Below are positions 1 through 9,113 of a DNA stretch of 64,000 bases, piece by piece (positions within the stretch are counted from its first letter, which is position 1; the number at the start of each line of letters is the position of its first letter). The position numbers and the translations under genes are program-made. The notes under the pieces were generated by a model. The model searched no databases, was not told where the DNA came from, and saw only the letters and a program-made list of their open reading frames with translations. Source of the DNA: Bartonella sp. M0177. Lineage in GTDB: Bacteria > Pseudomonadota > Alphaproteobacteria > Rhizobiales > Rhizobiaceae. The stretch lies in the NCBI RefSeq assembly GCF_016102285.1, contig NZ_JACFOY010000001.1:1798001-1862000 (forward strand), in the 5' to 3' direction.

Positions 1-71
1 AAAAATCGGCATTTCAGAAAACCGGAAACTGCACAAAGTTCAATATTCTTGATTGCTTTGCCAGTTTTCCG

Positions 72-620
72 TTAATCGCCTTCATAAGAGACCAGTGTAT
101 GGACATCGACACCCAATTGGCGAAGCTTGTCGGCGCCACCATGGTCGGGCAGATTGATGACAAAACAGGCTGCAACGATTTCCGCATCGATCTGGTGCAA
201 CAGCTCGGCTGCAGCAATGGCTGTTCCACCGGTAGCGATAAGATCATCCACCAGAACCACGCGTTCACCGGGTTTCACCGCATCGCGGTGCATTTCCATT
301 TCGTCAATGCCATATTCAAGGCTATAGGCAATGCGCACCGTGTCATAAGGCAATTTGCCTTTTTTCCTGATGGGCACAAAGCCTGCCGAAAGCTGGTGGG
401 CAACAGCCCCGCCCAGAATGAAACCGCGTGCTTCCACACCGGCAATTTTATCAACCTTAAGCCCTATATAGGGGTAAACCAGCGCGTCAATGGTGCGCCG
501 GAAAGCACCGGCATTGCCCATCAAAGTGGTGATATCGCGGAATTTTACTCCCGGTTTCGGATAGTCCGAAATAGTGCGGATCGCTTTTTTCAGTGTTTCT
601 TCAAGAGTTTCATTTGTCAT
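72..620 (-). CDS. apt: Adenine phosphoribosyltransferase
   Basis: The enzyme makes AMP from adenine and PRPP in cytosolic purine salvage. The 182-residue product has the usual family length. It shows the PRPP-binding signature [14 protein letters not shown] in the C-terminal half and the N-terminal motif [15 protein letters not shown] that is diagnostic of APRT. I chose the ATG at 620; a TTG one codon upstream (623) could also be read. It sits 6 bp behind the cytochrome c1 stop codon, so it is probably the last gene of the petABC transcript, an arrangement that is plausible but not functionally linked. Identification is secure from sequence alone. Confidence 0.95.
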   Translation of the reverse strand: MTNETLEETLKKAIRTISDYPKPGVKFRDITTLMGNAGAFRRTIDALVYPYIGLKVDKIAGVEARGFILGGAVAHQLSAGFVPIRKKGKLPYDTVRIAYSLEYGIDEMEMHRDAVKPGERVVLVDDLIATGGTAIAAAELLHQIDAEIVAACFVINLPDHGGADKLRQLGVDVHTLVSYEGD

Positions 621-626
621 CAATTT

Positions 627-1472
627 TCAATCCAATTCATTCCATATGCGTCTTTTCACGGCATAGGTAAGGCCGGCAAAAACTATCAAGAACAAGATGA
701 CACGAAAACCGGTCTTCTTGCGTGTTTCCATATGCGGATCGGCAGTCCACATCAAAAAGGCCGATACGTCACGGGCGTAATTTTCAGTTGTTTCCTCTGT
801 ACCATCATTATACGCCACCATGCCATCACTTAAAGGGGGCGGCATGGCAAGCGCATTTCCCGAATTGAAATAAGGGTTATACCAATTATTTTCTGCAACT
901 TCTGTTCCCTCCGGCGGTTCGCTATAACCGGTAAGAAGTGCCGTAATATAATCAGGTCCTGCTTCGTTATAATTGGTAAAAATATCGGCAATGAAGGCAG
1001 GAAACGGCAAAGACACCGCGCGGGCTTTTGCCATTAGCGAAAGGTCGCTCGGATTAGCACCATTATTGGCAAATTTTGCCGCCTCGACATTTGGAAACGG
1101 TGAAGGAAAATAATCGGTCGGCAAACCTTTGCGAACAAACATTTCCCCTTCGCTGTTCGGCCCGTCCTGAATGTCATAGGTTTTGGCAAAAGCTTTTATC
1201 TGTTCGTCACTATAGCCAAGTGCCTTGAGGTCGCGAAAAGAAACATATTTCAAAGAATGGCAGGTCGAGCAAACTTCTTTATAAACCTTGAGGCCGCGTT
1301 GCAATTGTTGAAGATCATAAGTGCCAAAGGGGCCGGAAAAGCTCCAGCTCTGTTTTTCGGGAAGCTTCAACGGGTAATGCGCCTCACCGCCCTCCTCTTC
1401 CGCAAAAACAGCAAAAGGCGAAAGAACAAAAGCTATAACAACAAGGCAAAGGAGAGAGAGTTTTCTTACCAT
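627..1472 (-). CDS. petC: Cytochrome c1 of the bc1 complex
   Basis: This subunit carries electrons from the Rieske protein to cytochrome c in the respiratory bc1 complex (complex III). The 281-residue protein starts with a signal peptide ending near AVFA. It has one covalent heme site, CSTCH, at residues 68-72, a likely axial methionine at M210 in the motif ALAMPPP, and a C-terminal membrane anchor at about 256-273. The ATG at 1472 is preferred over a GTG at 1481, because a strong AGGGGGG ribosome site stands about 8 nt before the ATG but directly abuts the GTG. The start overlaps the end of petB by 7 bp, which supports translational coupling within petABC. Confidence 0.96.
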   Translation of the reverse strand: MVRKLSLLCLVVIAFVLSPFAVFAEEEGGEAHYPLKLPEKQSWSFSGPFGTYDLQQLQRGLKVYKEVCSTCHSLKYVSFRDLKALGYSDEQIKAFAKTYDIQDGPNSEGEMFVRKGLPTDYFPSPFPNVEAAKFANNGANPSDLSLMAKARAVSLPFPAFIADIFTNYNEAGPDYITALLTGYSEPPEGTEVAENNWYNPYFNSGNALAMPPPLSDGMVAYNDGTEETTENYARDVSAFLMWTADPHMETRKKTGFRVILFLIVFAGLTYAVKRRIWNELD

Positions 1473-2743
1473 AGCCGCCACCCCCCTTTGGCCTTTGCTT
1501 CCTTTTTTGCGAGATCTTCGCTAATGGAAGAAGGAACCGGCAAAGTTTTTTCAAACTTCGGCAAGAACGGCATAATGACGAGGAAAAATACAAAATAATA
1601 AAGTGTGGCAATTTGCGACCAGAATACGCTACTTTCTGTAATGGGGGATGCCCCCAAGGTACCAAGTGCCACCACATCAACGATAAACAGCCAATAAAAC
1701 AGTTTGAATGCCGGACGATAGCGCGCAGAACGCACTTTCGAGCGGTCAAGCCATGGCACGAATAACCAGACGAGAACCGCCGCCATCAATACCAGCACAC
1801 CGCCGAATGTCGAGCTGATCGGCCCGAAATCGAATGTAATTGCGCGAAGCATCGCGTAGAACGGCAGAAAATACCATTCCGGCACAATATGCGGTGAGGT
1901 GGTCATAGTGTCACCGACAATATAATTATCGGGGTGGCCCATATAATCGGGCATAAAAAACAAAAACCATGCAAAGAAAATCAGAAACACGCTGATTGCG
2001 AAAATATCTTTGATCGTTGCATAGGGTGTAAAAGGTACAGTTTCCGAGGGCGATTTCACCTCTACCCCTATCGGGTTGTTCTGACCGACATGGTGGACAG
2101 CCCAGATATGCAAACCGACAAGAAAAACCAGAATAAAGGGAAAAAGATAATGCAGAGAATAAAAGCGGTTGAGTGTCGGCTGGCCGACATTGAAACCGCC
2201 CAATAATGTTTCATGAAGCCAGGGGCCGATAACCGGAATAGCCTTGAAAAGGCCGGAAATGACTGAAGCTGCCGATGTCGACATCATGCCCCAGACAAGT
2301 GTATAGCCTAAAAATGCGGTTGCCATCATCACCAGATAGATCAAAACGCCGATAATCCAGATGAGTTCGCGCGGTCGCTTGTGTGAACCATAATAAAGAC
2401 CACGGGCAAGATGAATATAGGCTGCAATGAAAAAGAATGACGAGCCGACGGCATGCCATGGCTCGAAGAGCCAACCGAACTGGCCGTCGCGCATAAAGCG
2501 TTCGCGCGCATCGAAAGCCAATGTCACATCCGGTATATAATGCATCGACATGACAATGCCGGTCAAAATTTGCGATACCAGCATGAGCGTGAGGATGCCG
2601 CCAAAGGTATAGAAATAATTGAGATTTCTCGGCACCGGAAAAGATACACCGAGATTATAGAGAAAACGCAAAATCGGAAGCCGTGCATCAAGCCAGCGTG
2701 TCAGAGCATATTTCGGATTATAGGATGAAGGTTTTGTCATCAT
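1466..2743 (-). CDS. petB: Cytochrome b of the bc1 complex
   Basis: This is the membrane core of complex III, carrying the two b hemes and the quinol oxidation and quinone reduction sites. The 425-residue protein has about eight hydrophobic helices. The paired histidines expected for heme binding lie around AAYIHLARGLYY and LHIWAVHHVG, and the PEWYFLPFYA motif typical of the quinol site is present. The length matches alphaproteobacterial cytochrome b. Two adjacent ATG codons (2743 and 2740) can start it. It follows petA by only 2 bp and overlaps petC, so the three genes form one operon. Confidence 0.97.
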   Translation of the reverse strand: MMTKPSSYNPKYALTRWLDARLPILRFLYNLGVSFPVPRNLNYFYTFGGILTLMLVSQILTGIVMSMHYIPDVTLAFDARERFMRDGQFGWLFEPWHAVGSSFFFIAAYIHLARGLYYGSHKRPRELIWIIGVLIYLVMMATAFLGYTLVWGMMSTSAASVISGLFKAIPVIGPWLHETLLGGFNVGQPTLNRFYSLHYLFPFILVFLVGLHIWAVHHVGQNNPIGVEVKSPSETVPFTPYATIKDIFAISVFLIFFAWFLFFMPDYMGHPDNYIVGDTMTTSPHIVPEWYFLPFYAMLRAITFDFGPISSTFGGVLVLMAAVLVWLFVPWLDRSKVRSARYRPAFKLFYWLFIVDVVALGTLGASPITESSVFWSQIATLYYFVFFLVIMPFLPKFEKTLPVPSSISEDLAKKEAKAKGGWRLW

Positions 2744-2745
2744 AT

Positions 2746-3297
2746 CTATCCGATCTGCAACAGGCTGTCAGACAAAAAACGGTAAGGCGGTATTTCGAGA
2801 TTGCGATTGGCGGGGCCGGAACGCACCCTTCCGGCTGTGTCATAAACCGAGCCATGACAGGGACAGAACCAGCCGCCAAAAGCACCCGACTGCCCGAGCG
2901 GCACACAACCAAGATGTGTGCAGATATTAATGAGAACAAGCCATTGTTCGCGCCCCTCACCCGCAGAGCGGGCAAGATCGGTGGCCGGTTGGTGTCCTTC
3001 AAGATTGGGATTTCCCGCATCCTTATCCTTGAGCTTTTCCATGTCGACTTGACGTGCATCGGCAATTTCTTTTTCGGTACGGTGGCGAATGACCACCGGT
3101 TGCCCGCGCCATTTGACAGTAACCGACATTCCCTCTTCAATGCCGGAAATATCAACTTCTATTGTTGCACTTGCCAAAACTTTCTGATCAGGCCGCAATT
3201 GGTCGATAAATGGCCAGGCTACCGAACCGACGCCGAGCGCACCGGCAACGCCGGTTGCAAGAAAAAGAAAATCGCGTCGTGTCTTTTCGCTGCTCAT
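2746..3297 (-). CDS. petA: Rieske iron-sulfur protein of the bc1 complex
   Basis: This is the [2Fe-2S] subunit that takes the first electron from quinol in complex III. The 183-residue protein has an N-terminal twin-arginine stretch (TRRDFLFLAT) followed by a hydrophobic segment, which acts as a Tat signal and anchor. The cluster ligands are seen in CTHLGC (126-131) and CPCHGS (145-150), with the usual spacing. It is the first gene of petABC. The promoter should lie in the 409 bp upstream, where I cannot point to a convincing -35/-10 pair. Confidence 0.97.
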   Translation of the reverse strand: MSSEKTRRDFLFLATGVAGALGVGSVAWPFIDQLRPDQKVLASATIEVDISGIEEGMSVTVKWRGQPVVIRHRTEKEIADARQVDMEKLKDKDAGNPNLEGHQPATDLARSAGEGREQWLVLINICTHLGCVPLGQSGAFGGWFCPCHGSVYDTAGRVRSGPANRNLEIPPYRFLSDSLLQIG

Positions 3298-3706
3298 TGT
3301 AAAAGGTTTTTAACCTGTCGGAAAAAGGTTGGTGCCTGATGGTCAAACGTATGTTTTTTAACACACAGCACCAATTTGTCCACGCTTTAAAAATGATGAT
3401 AACCGGAACCAGACTGTTTTTGCAACTTTCACGGTCAATTGCTGCACCATTATGAGTAACTTGTCTTCAATTGTTTCAAATAACGGCAGCTTGTTGTTTG
3501 TCGCTTATAAAACGGTGCAATGTTTTTAAAATATGGTTTTTTAAAATAATGGCTCGCATTTCTAACATATGCGGCATGTTTCGGCTTTCTTGTTTTTCAT
3601 TGCTTTTGCACCGCTCTTCACTATTTCCGGCAACGAAACGCTCGTTTTCCTGCGAATAGCTATTTTCGGCGTGATTTCAGCCTTTTCAAGAAAGTCGAAC
3701 GGCTTT
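3298..3706. other. Intergenic stretch upstream of petA
   Basis: This 409-bp AT-rich gap lies between the start of petA and the end of the ABC exporter gene, both on the minus strand. It must contain the petABC promoter. Open frames here have no family features and appear to be chance. No clear hairpin terminator for the exporter gene is visible. Confidence 0.5.
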
Positions 3707-5545
3707 TCAAGCTTCTTCATCAAGATCAAGATGGCCACCAACCTGCCGGTTCCACAAATGGGCATAAATACCGTGCTTCAAAAGCAATTCTTCATGTGTG
3801 CCATCCTCGACAATTCTTCCCTTATCCATCACGATGAGGCGGTCCATTTCGGCAATGGTCGACAAGCGGTGGGCAATGGCAAGAACCGTTTTTCCTTCCA
3901 TCAGGCGAGCGAGATTTTCCTGAATGGCCGCTTCGACTTCCGAATCGAGTGCCGAGGTTGCCTCATCAAGAATAAGAATCGGCGCATCTTTGAGCATGAC
4001 CCGCGAAATGGCGATACGTTGGCGCTGGCCACCGGAAAGGCGCGCACCACGTTCTCCGACAAAGGCATCATATCCCGTCTTGCCATTCTGGTCGCGCAAA
4101 CTGTCGATAAAATCGGCAGCTTCGGCATCCTTCACCGCTTCAAGCAGTTCGCGATTGCTGGCATCAGGGCGGCCATAGAGAATGTTGTCTTTAAGCGAAC
4201 GGTGTAAAAGCGAAGTATCCTGTGTCACCACGCCAATGGCCGCGCGCAAGCTTTCCTGTGTGACATCGGCGATATTTTGGCCGTCAATCAGGATAGCGCC
4301 CTCTTCGACATCGTGAAAACGCAAGAGAAGATTGACAAGCGTCGATTTACCGGCGCCTGAGCGCCCCACAACACCGACCTTTTGTCCCGGCTCGATATGC
4401 AGGTTGAAATCTTTCAAGATTCCCTTGCCCTTGCCATAGTGGAAGCCGACATGTTCAAACCGGATGTCGCCTTTTTTGACGACAAGTTTTTTAGCATCTT
4501 TCTTGTCTTCAACGATTCTGTCCTGTGCAATGGAATGCATTCCATCTTCGACAATGCCGATATTTTCAAAAAGTGCGGCCATTTCCCACATAATCCATTG
4601 CGCCATGCCATTAAGCCGCAAGACAAGACCGATACTGACCGCAACAGCGCCAACAAGAATGGCGTCCCGCTGCCATAGCCAGATGCCGAGCGCGCCCACA
4701 ACGAAAAGCAAAATACAGTTCGACACATAAACGCTGATCGAAAATTTCGAGATAAGCCGCATCTGTTTGTAAACCGTGCCTTGAAAATGCTCGAACCCTT
4801 CACGGGCGAAGCTTTCCTCCCTTGCATGGTGGGAAAAGAGTTTGACGGTTGCAATATTGGTATAAGAATCAACAACCCGCCCCGTCATGAGCGAACGCGC
4901 ATCGGCTTGCGCTTCGGAAGCATCACGCAATTTCGGGATAAAATATTTAAGTAGCCCGATATAGCTGATAATCCACAAGAGAAACGGCACCATCAAACGC
5001 CAGTCGGATGAGGCGGCAATCACCAGTGTGCCAAGGAAATAGACAATCACATAATTTAAAACGTCAAAAAGCTTCATCACCGTTTCGCGCACCGACAAGG
5101 CCGTTTGCATGACTTTTGCCGATATTCGACCGGAAAACTCGTTCTGGAAAAAGCTCATGGATTGACCAAGGAGATAACGATGCACAAGCCAGCGTATCCG
5201 CATCGGATAATTGCCAAGCAATGTCTGATGCATCACCATACTGTGCATGGTGACAAAAAATGGCAGAATGAGAATGACCAGCACACCGATGAGCGCAAGT
5301 TTTACGCCTTGCGTTTCAAAAAATGTTGCCCGCGAATTGGCATTGAGCCAGTCGACAATACTTCCCAGAAACCCGAAAAGCGAAACTTCTGTGACAGCAA
5401 TCAAAGCTGTAAAAACTGCCATGAAGATCAACCACGGCCAAACGCCTTCCGTATAATAAAGGCAGAAACCCAACAAGTTTTGTGGGGGCCGTTTTAGCTC
5501 CTTTTCGGGAAAAGCGTTCAGTCTTCGTTCAAACCATCCAAACAT
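3707..5545 (-). CDS. ABC exporter, fused membrane and ATPase domains (MsbA/MdlB type)
   Basis: This 612-residue half-transporter is expected to act as a homodimer in the inner membrane and export a lipid, peptide or drug. Residues 35-320 hold about six membrane helices of the type I exporter fold. The ATPase part shows Walker A GRSGAGKS (394-401), signature LSGGQ (503-507), Walker B ILILDE (523-528) and the switch histidine H559. The substrate cannot be told from sequence; close relatives in Rhizobiales are annotated simply as multidrug or lipid exporters. It is monocistronic, transcribed toward petABC and away from trmL. Confidence 0.9.
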   Translation of the reverse strand: MFGWFERRLNAFPEKELKRPPQNLLGFCLYYTEGVWPWLIFMAVFTALIAVTEVSLFGFLGSIVDWLNANSRATFFETQGVKLALIGVLVILILPFFVTMHSMVMHQTLLGNYPMRIRWLVHRYLLGQSMSFFQNEFSGRISAKVMQTALSVRETVMKLFDVLNYVIVYFLGTLVIAASSDWRLMVPFLLWIISYIGLLKYFIPKLRDASEAQADARSLMTGRVVDSYTNIATVKLFSHHAREESFAREGFEHFQGTVYKQMRLISKFSISVYVSNCILLFVVGALGIWLWQRDAILVGAVAVSIGLVLRLNGMAQWIMWEMAALFENIGIVEDGMHSIAQDRIVEDKKDAKKLVVKKGDIRFEHVGFHYGKGKGILKDFNLHIEPGQKVGVVGRSGAGKSTLVNLLLRFHDVEEGAILIDGQNIADVTQESLRAAIGVVTQDTSLLHRSLKDNILYGRPDASNRELLEAVKDAEAADFIDSLRDQNGKTGYDAFVGERGARLSGGQRQRIAISRVMLKDAPILILDEATSALDSEVEAAIQENLARLMEGKTVLAIAHRLSTIAEMDRLIVMDKGRIVEDGTHEELLLKHGIYAHLWNRQVGGHLDLDEEA

Positions 5546-6193
5546 GGTCGAGCTCCTTGTTTCTGCTTTATTTTAGCTGTCTCAAAATGGTGTTCGACCC
5601 CTGCCCGAACACAAAACCCGAATACACAACCCTTGGAACGATCCGCCCCTTTGGAACGATCGGGCCCTTTGGAACGATCCAATTGGCGAAGTGTTTCATG
5701 GCTTCAAGTGTTATATGTCTTTTTGTCACAAACCTGCGGATTTTTCAAAGCCGGAAACTGTTCTGCTCCTGACTGCACCCGAGTTCTCCCGAGTCCTATT
5801 GACAGGAAAATTCTGAAAGCGGGTTTTGACGACAATAAAACGGTTTTTGCACCTCCCTCAACATAGTTCAAAATTGCCCGCTTACAAGACGCTTGCCGCA
5901 ACAAACAGGGCTTTCATTAACGCAAACGCAGGTTGGACAACGAAACGAGGAGAAAAATATAACTTTTATAGAGACAAACGTTATAAACTTGGAAAAATCA
6001 AAAAAGCCGGCGGCAGATTTTACGTGTTTCCGTTGCCTGAATAGAAAAGCATGTTCGCCAAAAAAGTACGTTCTGGAAGAGAAAAGAACGTTTGCCAAGA
6101 AAAAAGCATATCTCCCAAGAATTGTGAATTTCATGTGTTTCGATACTTCCCCTCCTCTTTACAATGGAGGGGTCAAAAGCCTATTCAACACGC
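5546..6193. other. Divergent intergenic region between the exporter and trmL
   Basis: These 648 bp hold the promoters of two divergent genes and a three-copy 18-bp tandem repeat described separately. Near 6068-6091 an inverted repeat ACGTTCT/AGAACGT surrounds a purine-rich loop. A GGAGGGG stretch at about 6165 lies too far (23 nt) from the trmL ATG to be an ordinary ribosome site. No protein gene is supported. Confidence 0.4.
5633..5686. repeat. 18-bp tandem repeat, three copies
   Basis: The core TTGGAACGATC begins at 5633, 5651 and 5669, so the period is exactly 18 bp. Bases between cores vary slightly (CGCCCCT against GGGCCCT). The array lies about 90 bp upstream of the exporter start codon. 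Because 18 is a multiple of three, an open frame across it reads a six-residue peptide repeat, but nothing else supports coding. Confidence 0.85.
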
Positions 6194-6664
6194 ATGACAG
6201 TTCGTATTGCACTTTTTCAGCCTGATATAGCCGGAAATACCGGTACAATTTTGCGTTTGGGCGCGTGTTTCGGTGTGCCTGTCGACATTATCGAACCGGC
6301 GGGTTTTGATCTTTCCGACCGCCATTTGAAACGTGCGGGCATGGATTATCTCGAAATTGCAACATTGAAGCGGCACATTGATTGGCAACATTTTCTGGCC
6401 GAACAGAAGGCTGAAAACCGCCGCCTCATCCTGTTTACCACCAAGACGGATGCGCCCTATACCGATTATTCTTTTCAAGACAATGATGTGCTTCTCTTCG
6501 GGCGGGAATCGGCAGGTGCTCCCGATTATGTCCATGAAGCTGTCGACGCCGAAGTGACCATCCCCATGGTCAAAATTGCCCGCTCTCTCAACCTCGCTGT
6601 GAGTGTTGCAATCGGCGTTAGCGAAGCGCTACGCCAGATCAACAAACAGGCCTCATTCAGTTAG
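6194..6664 (+). CDS. trmL: tRNA (cytidine/uridine-2'-O-)-methyltransferase, SPOUT family
   Basis: TrmL methylates the ribose of the wobble base (position 34) of tRNA-Leu isoacceptors, using SAM. The 156-residue product has the compact single-domain SPOUT layout: N-terminal IALFQPDIAGNTGTILR, the LFGRESAGAP loop, and the C-terminal trefoil-knot motif IPMVKIARSLNLAVSVAIGVS. The frame is open to an ATG at 6164, but alignment to the known N-terminus places the start at 6194. There is no good ribosome site for either. It is followed by hemF on the same strand, 93 bp downstream. Confidence 0.92.
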   Translation: MTVRIALFQPDIAGNTGTILRLGACFGVPVDIIEPAGFDLSDRHLKRAGMDYLEIATLKRHIDWQHFLAEQKAENRRLILFTTKTDAPYTDYSFQDNDVLLFGRESAGAPDYVHEAVDAEVTIPMVKIARSLNLAVSVAIGVSEALRQINKQASFS

Positions 6665-6757
6665 TCGGCTAACTAATAATGAGTAGACAAAGCTGTTTTC
6701 AACCCTTATCTCTTTTCTAGAGTTATTCTAAACGATTTGACAGATTTAAGACGGATT

Positions 6758-7672
6758 ATGACGAATAGAGACATTCCCGATGACATGCCTTCCGATCTCG
6801 AAGACAAGAAAAAGCGGGCTGAAGAGTGGTTCCAATCATTACGCGATAGAATTTGTAATTCACTTGAAAAACTGGAACGGGAACTGACGGGCCAATTTTC
6901 CAATTTTTCTGCAGGTTCATTTGTCAGAACCCCGTGGGAAAAACCCGGCGGCATGAATGGCGGCGGTGTTATGTCGGTCATGAAGGGGCGGGTTTTTGAA
7001 AAAGCGGCTGTCCAGACATCGACCATTTATGGTGAATTTTCACCGGAATTCAGACAAGAAATTCCCGGAGCAGAAGATGACCCGCGCTTCTGGGCAAGTG
7101 GCATTTCGCTTATTGTGCATCCGCAAAGCCCGCATGTGCCGACCGTCCATTTCAACACCCGCATGATCGTAACAACCCGCCAATGGTTTGGCGGCGGTGC
7201 GGATTTGACACCTATGCTCGCCGAACGGCGCACCCAGTCGGATGTTGATACTCAAACTTTTCATAAGGCGTTCCAATATGTCTGCGAACGCCACCCGACT
7301 GTTGCCGATTACCCGAAATTCAAGAGATGGTGCGACGACTATTTTTATTTGAAACACCGCAAAGAACCGCGCGGCGTAGGCGGAATATTTTACGACTGGC
7401 TCCATAGCAGCAAGGAAGCTGGCGGCTGGGAAGCCGATTTCAGCTTTACGCAGGATGTCGGACGCGCTTTCGACATTGTTTACCCTTCGATTGTGCGTGA
7501 AAACTTCAATAAGCCATGGACAGAAAAGCAGCGCAACGCCCAGCTTGTCCAGCGCGGCCGTTATGTCGAATTCAACCTTATTTACGACAGAGGCACTATT
7601 TTCGGTCTTAAAACCGGCGGAAATATCGAAAGTATTCTCTCTTCTCTGCCGCCGACAGTTAAATGGCTTTAG
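6758..7672 (+). CDS. hemF: Oxygen-dependent coproporphyrinogen III oxidase
   Basis: HemF carries out the oxidative decarboxylation of coproporphyrinogen III to protoporphyrinogen IX in heme synthesis, using O2. The 304-residue protein has the family signatures [21 protein letters not shown], the [13 protein letters not shown] block, and the C-terminal [21 protein letters not shown] chose the ATG at 6758, preceded by AAGACGGA, over an in-frame TTG at 6737. Its last codons and stop are part of a 35-bp tandem repeat that continues downstream, so the gene end coincides with a repeat boundary. Confidence 0.96.
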   Translation: MTNRDIPDDMPSDLEDKKKRAEEWFQSLRDRICNSLEKLERELTGQFSNFSAGSFVRTPWEKPGGMNGGGVMSVMKGRVFEKAAVQTSTIYGEFSPEFRQEIPGAEDDPRFWASGISLIVHPQSPHVPTVHFNTRMIVTTRQWFGGGADLTPMLAERRTQSDVDTQTFHKAFQYVCERHPTVADYPKFKRWCDDYFYLKHRKEPRGVGGIFYDWLHSSKEAGGWEADFSFTQDVGRAFDIVYPSIVRENFNKPWTEKQRNAQLVQRGRYVEFNLIYDRGTIFGLKTGGNIESILSSLPPTVKWL

Positions 7673-7765
7673 CCATTTAACCAAATAAAAATGCTAAATG
7701 GCTTTAGTCGTTTAACCAAGCAAAAGCCCGAAATGGCTTTTGCAGATTCAACAAATAAAAACCGG
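7661..7765. repeat. 35-bp tandem repeat, three copies, starting inside the hemF stop region
   Basis: Copies start at 7661, 7696 and 7731 (AAATGGCTTT is identical in all three), giving an exact 35-bp period. They diverge mainly after base 10. The first copy includes the last hemF codons and the TAG stop. It also contains a near-perfect palindrome, GTTAAATGGCT-TT-AGCCATTTAAC, at 7658-7681. The repeat fills much of the gap between the convergent hemF and cca genes. Confidence 0.9.
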
Positions 7766-7786
7766 AACGGCGCCAAGATTTTAAGA

Positions 7787-7816
7787 AAATGACAAGCTTG
7801 AAACGGCTTGTCATTT
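7787..7816. terminator. Hairpin between convergent hemF and cca
   Basis: The arms AAATGACAAGC (7787-7797) and GCTTGTCATTT (7806-7816) pair perfectly over 11 bp around an 8-nt loop. It is located between two convergent genes, 44 bp past the cca stop. There is no long T-run on either strand, so termination is likely but not certain. Confidence 0.5.
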
Positions 7817-7859
7817 GTGACGCATGAACGCAGGCAGGTGACAAGGGTGTAATAGCGGG

Positions 7860-9113
7860 TCACGCCATTGCCATGTCAAGAAGCGCATTCCGATCCAATA
7901 AAAAGCCGCTTTCTACCCAGAGCTTTTCCAGCGCTTTAAGTTTGTGACCGACTGCCGGTCCCTCGGCAATGCCGAGCGGAAAAAGATCCTTTCCGGTCAA
8001 GGGAAAAACCGGAACCTCATAATGCTCAGCCAATTTTCTGAGCCGTGTATAATGGCTTGCTTCAACAAGCGCATTGTCATTGCTCAAAGCGTGGGCGCGC
8101 GCTTTGGAAAGTGCCAATGTCAATTCGTCGAGAATGGCCTGTTTGCCGTGATGGTAGACAAGCTTTTTGATTTCGATATCGGAACAATCATATCTGATCG
8201 GGAACATACGGGCGAAATCCATCAACCGCGTTTTTTCCAATTTGGAAAAGCGCAAGCGCTCGGCCATTTTTTTCAACCGCACTTCATCACGCGGCACAAT
8301 GGAAAAAAGCCGCAATAACGGGTCGGCCGGAAGCCCCAAAACATGTTCGGTTTCGACAAGCGGACGGAATGCATCAATTCCCCATTTTTCTGTTTCCGGC
8401 AGGATAATTCCTAAAACGCCGGCTTGCCGCATCCACAAAAGCGCCCGCGTCGGGTCGGGAGCAGAAAGCATTTTTTTTACTTCCGACCATATCCGTTCGG
8501 CCGATAATTGCAAAAGTCCGTCTTTAAGGCGAACACAGGCTTTGAGAGCCTCCGCATCCGGACGCCCTTTGCCGACCCATGCATAAAGACGAAAAAATCT
8601 TAAAATGCGCAAGTAATCCTCGCGAATACGCTCCTCGGCGGTACCGATAAAACGCAATGTCTCGGTTTCAATATCGTCAAGACCGTTGACATCATCATAA
8701 ATTTTTCCCTCGGCATCGGCATAAATGGCATTGATTGTAAAATCACGCCTTTGAGCATCGGTTTTCCAGTCGCGTCCGAAGACCACTTTTGCGCGACGAC
8801 CGTCCGGTTCAATATCGGCTCGGAGTGCCGTTACTTCATAGGAGTGACCCTTGACCACCACCGTGATTGTGCCGTGTTCATAACCGGTTGGAACCGCTTT
8901 GAAGCCTTTTTCACTTGCCCGTTTGATGATTTCGTCCGGTAAACAGGTTGTTGCAATATCAATATCGTTCACCGGATATCCTAAAAGCTGGTTGCGTACA
9001 GCACCGCCCACAACACGCGCTTCCTCGCCATTTTCCGAAAGACAATGAAGCAATTGTTGCAGCCCCTCATCCTGAAGCCACAAGGCTTTTTTAGCGATAT
9101 TAAGCGTAGTCAC
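7860..9113 (-). CDS. cca: CCA-adding enzyme / tRNA nucleotidyltransferase (class II)
   Basis: The 417-residue protein belongs to the class II nucleotidyltransferase family that adds or repairs the tRNA 3' CCA end. It has the catalytic GGAVR (36-40) with the DID carboxylates (50-52), and the nucleotide-selecting RRDFTINAI at 122-130. The RNA-binding helical region follows. A poly(A) polymerase role is less likely for an alphaproteobacterial protein without the extended basic tail. I chose the GTG at 9113, which overlaps the TGA of the upstream Nudix gene by 4 bp (GTGA) and has AAAGG 8 nt before it. A longer frame runs to 9164 but lies inside the upstream gene. Confidence 0.92.
   Translation of the reverse strand: MTTLNIAKKALWLQDEGLQQLLHCLSENGEEARVVGGAVRNQLLGYPVNDIDIATTCLPDEIIKRASEKGFKAVPTGYEHGTITVVVKGHSYEVTALRADIEPDGRRAKVVFGRDWKTDAQRRDFTINAIYADAEGKIYDDVNGLDDIETETLRFIGTAEERIREDYLRILRFFRLYAWVGKGRPDAEALKACVRLKDGLLQLSAERIWSEVKKMLSAPDPTRALLWMRQAGVLGIILPETEKWGIDAFRPLVETEHVLGLPADPLLRLFSIVPRDEVRLKKMAERLRFSKLEKTRLMDFARMFPIRYDCSDIEIKKLVYHHGKQAILDELTLALSKARAHALSNDNALVEASHYTRLRKLAEHYEVPVFPLTGKDLFPLGIAEGPAVGHKLKALEKLWVESGFLLDRNALLDMAMA

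Noticed and set aside
99-833. A plus-strand frame across apt and petC
   Set aside because: It crosses the boundary of two certain minus-strand genes and shows no motif.
5482-5866. Plus-strand frames reading the 18-bp array as peptide repeats
   Set aside because: They exist only because the repeat period is a multiple of three. There is no ribosome site and no sequence beyond the array that looks coding.
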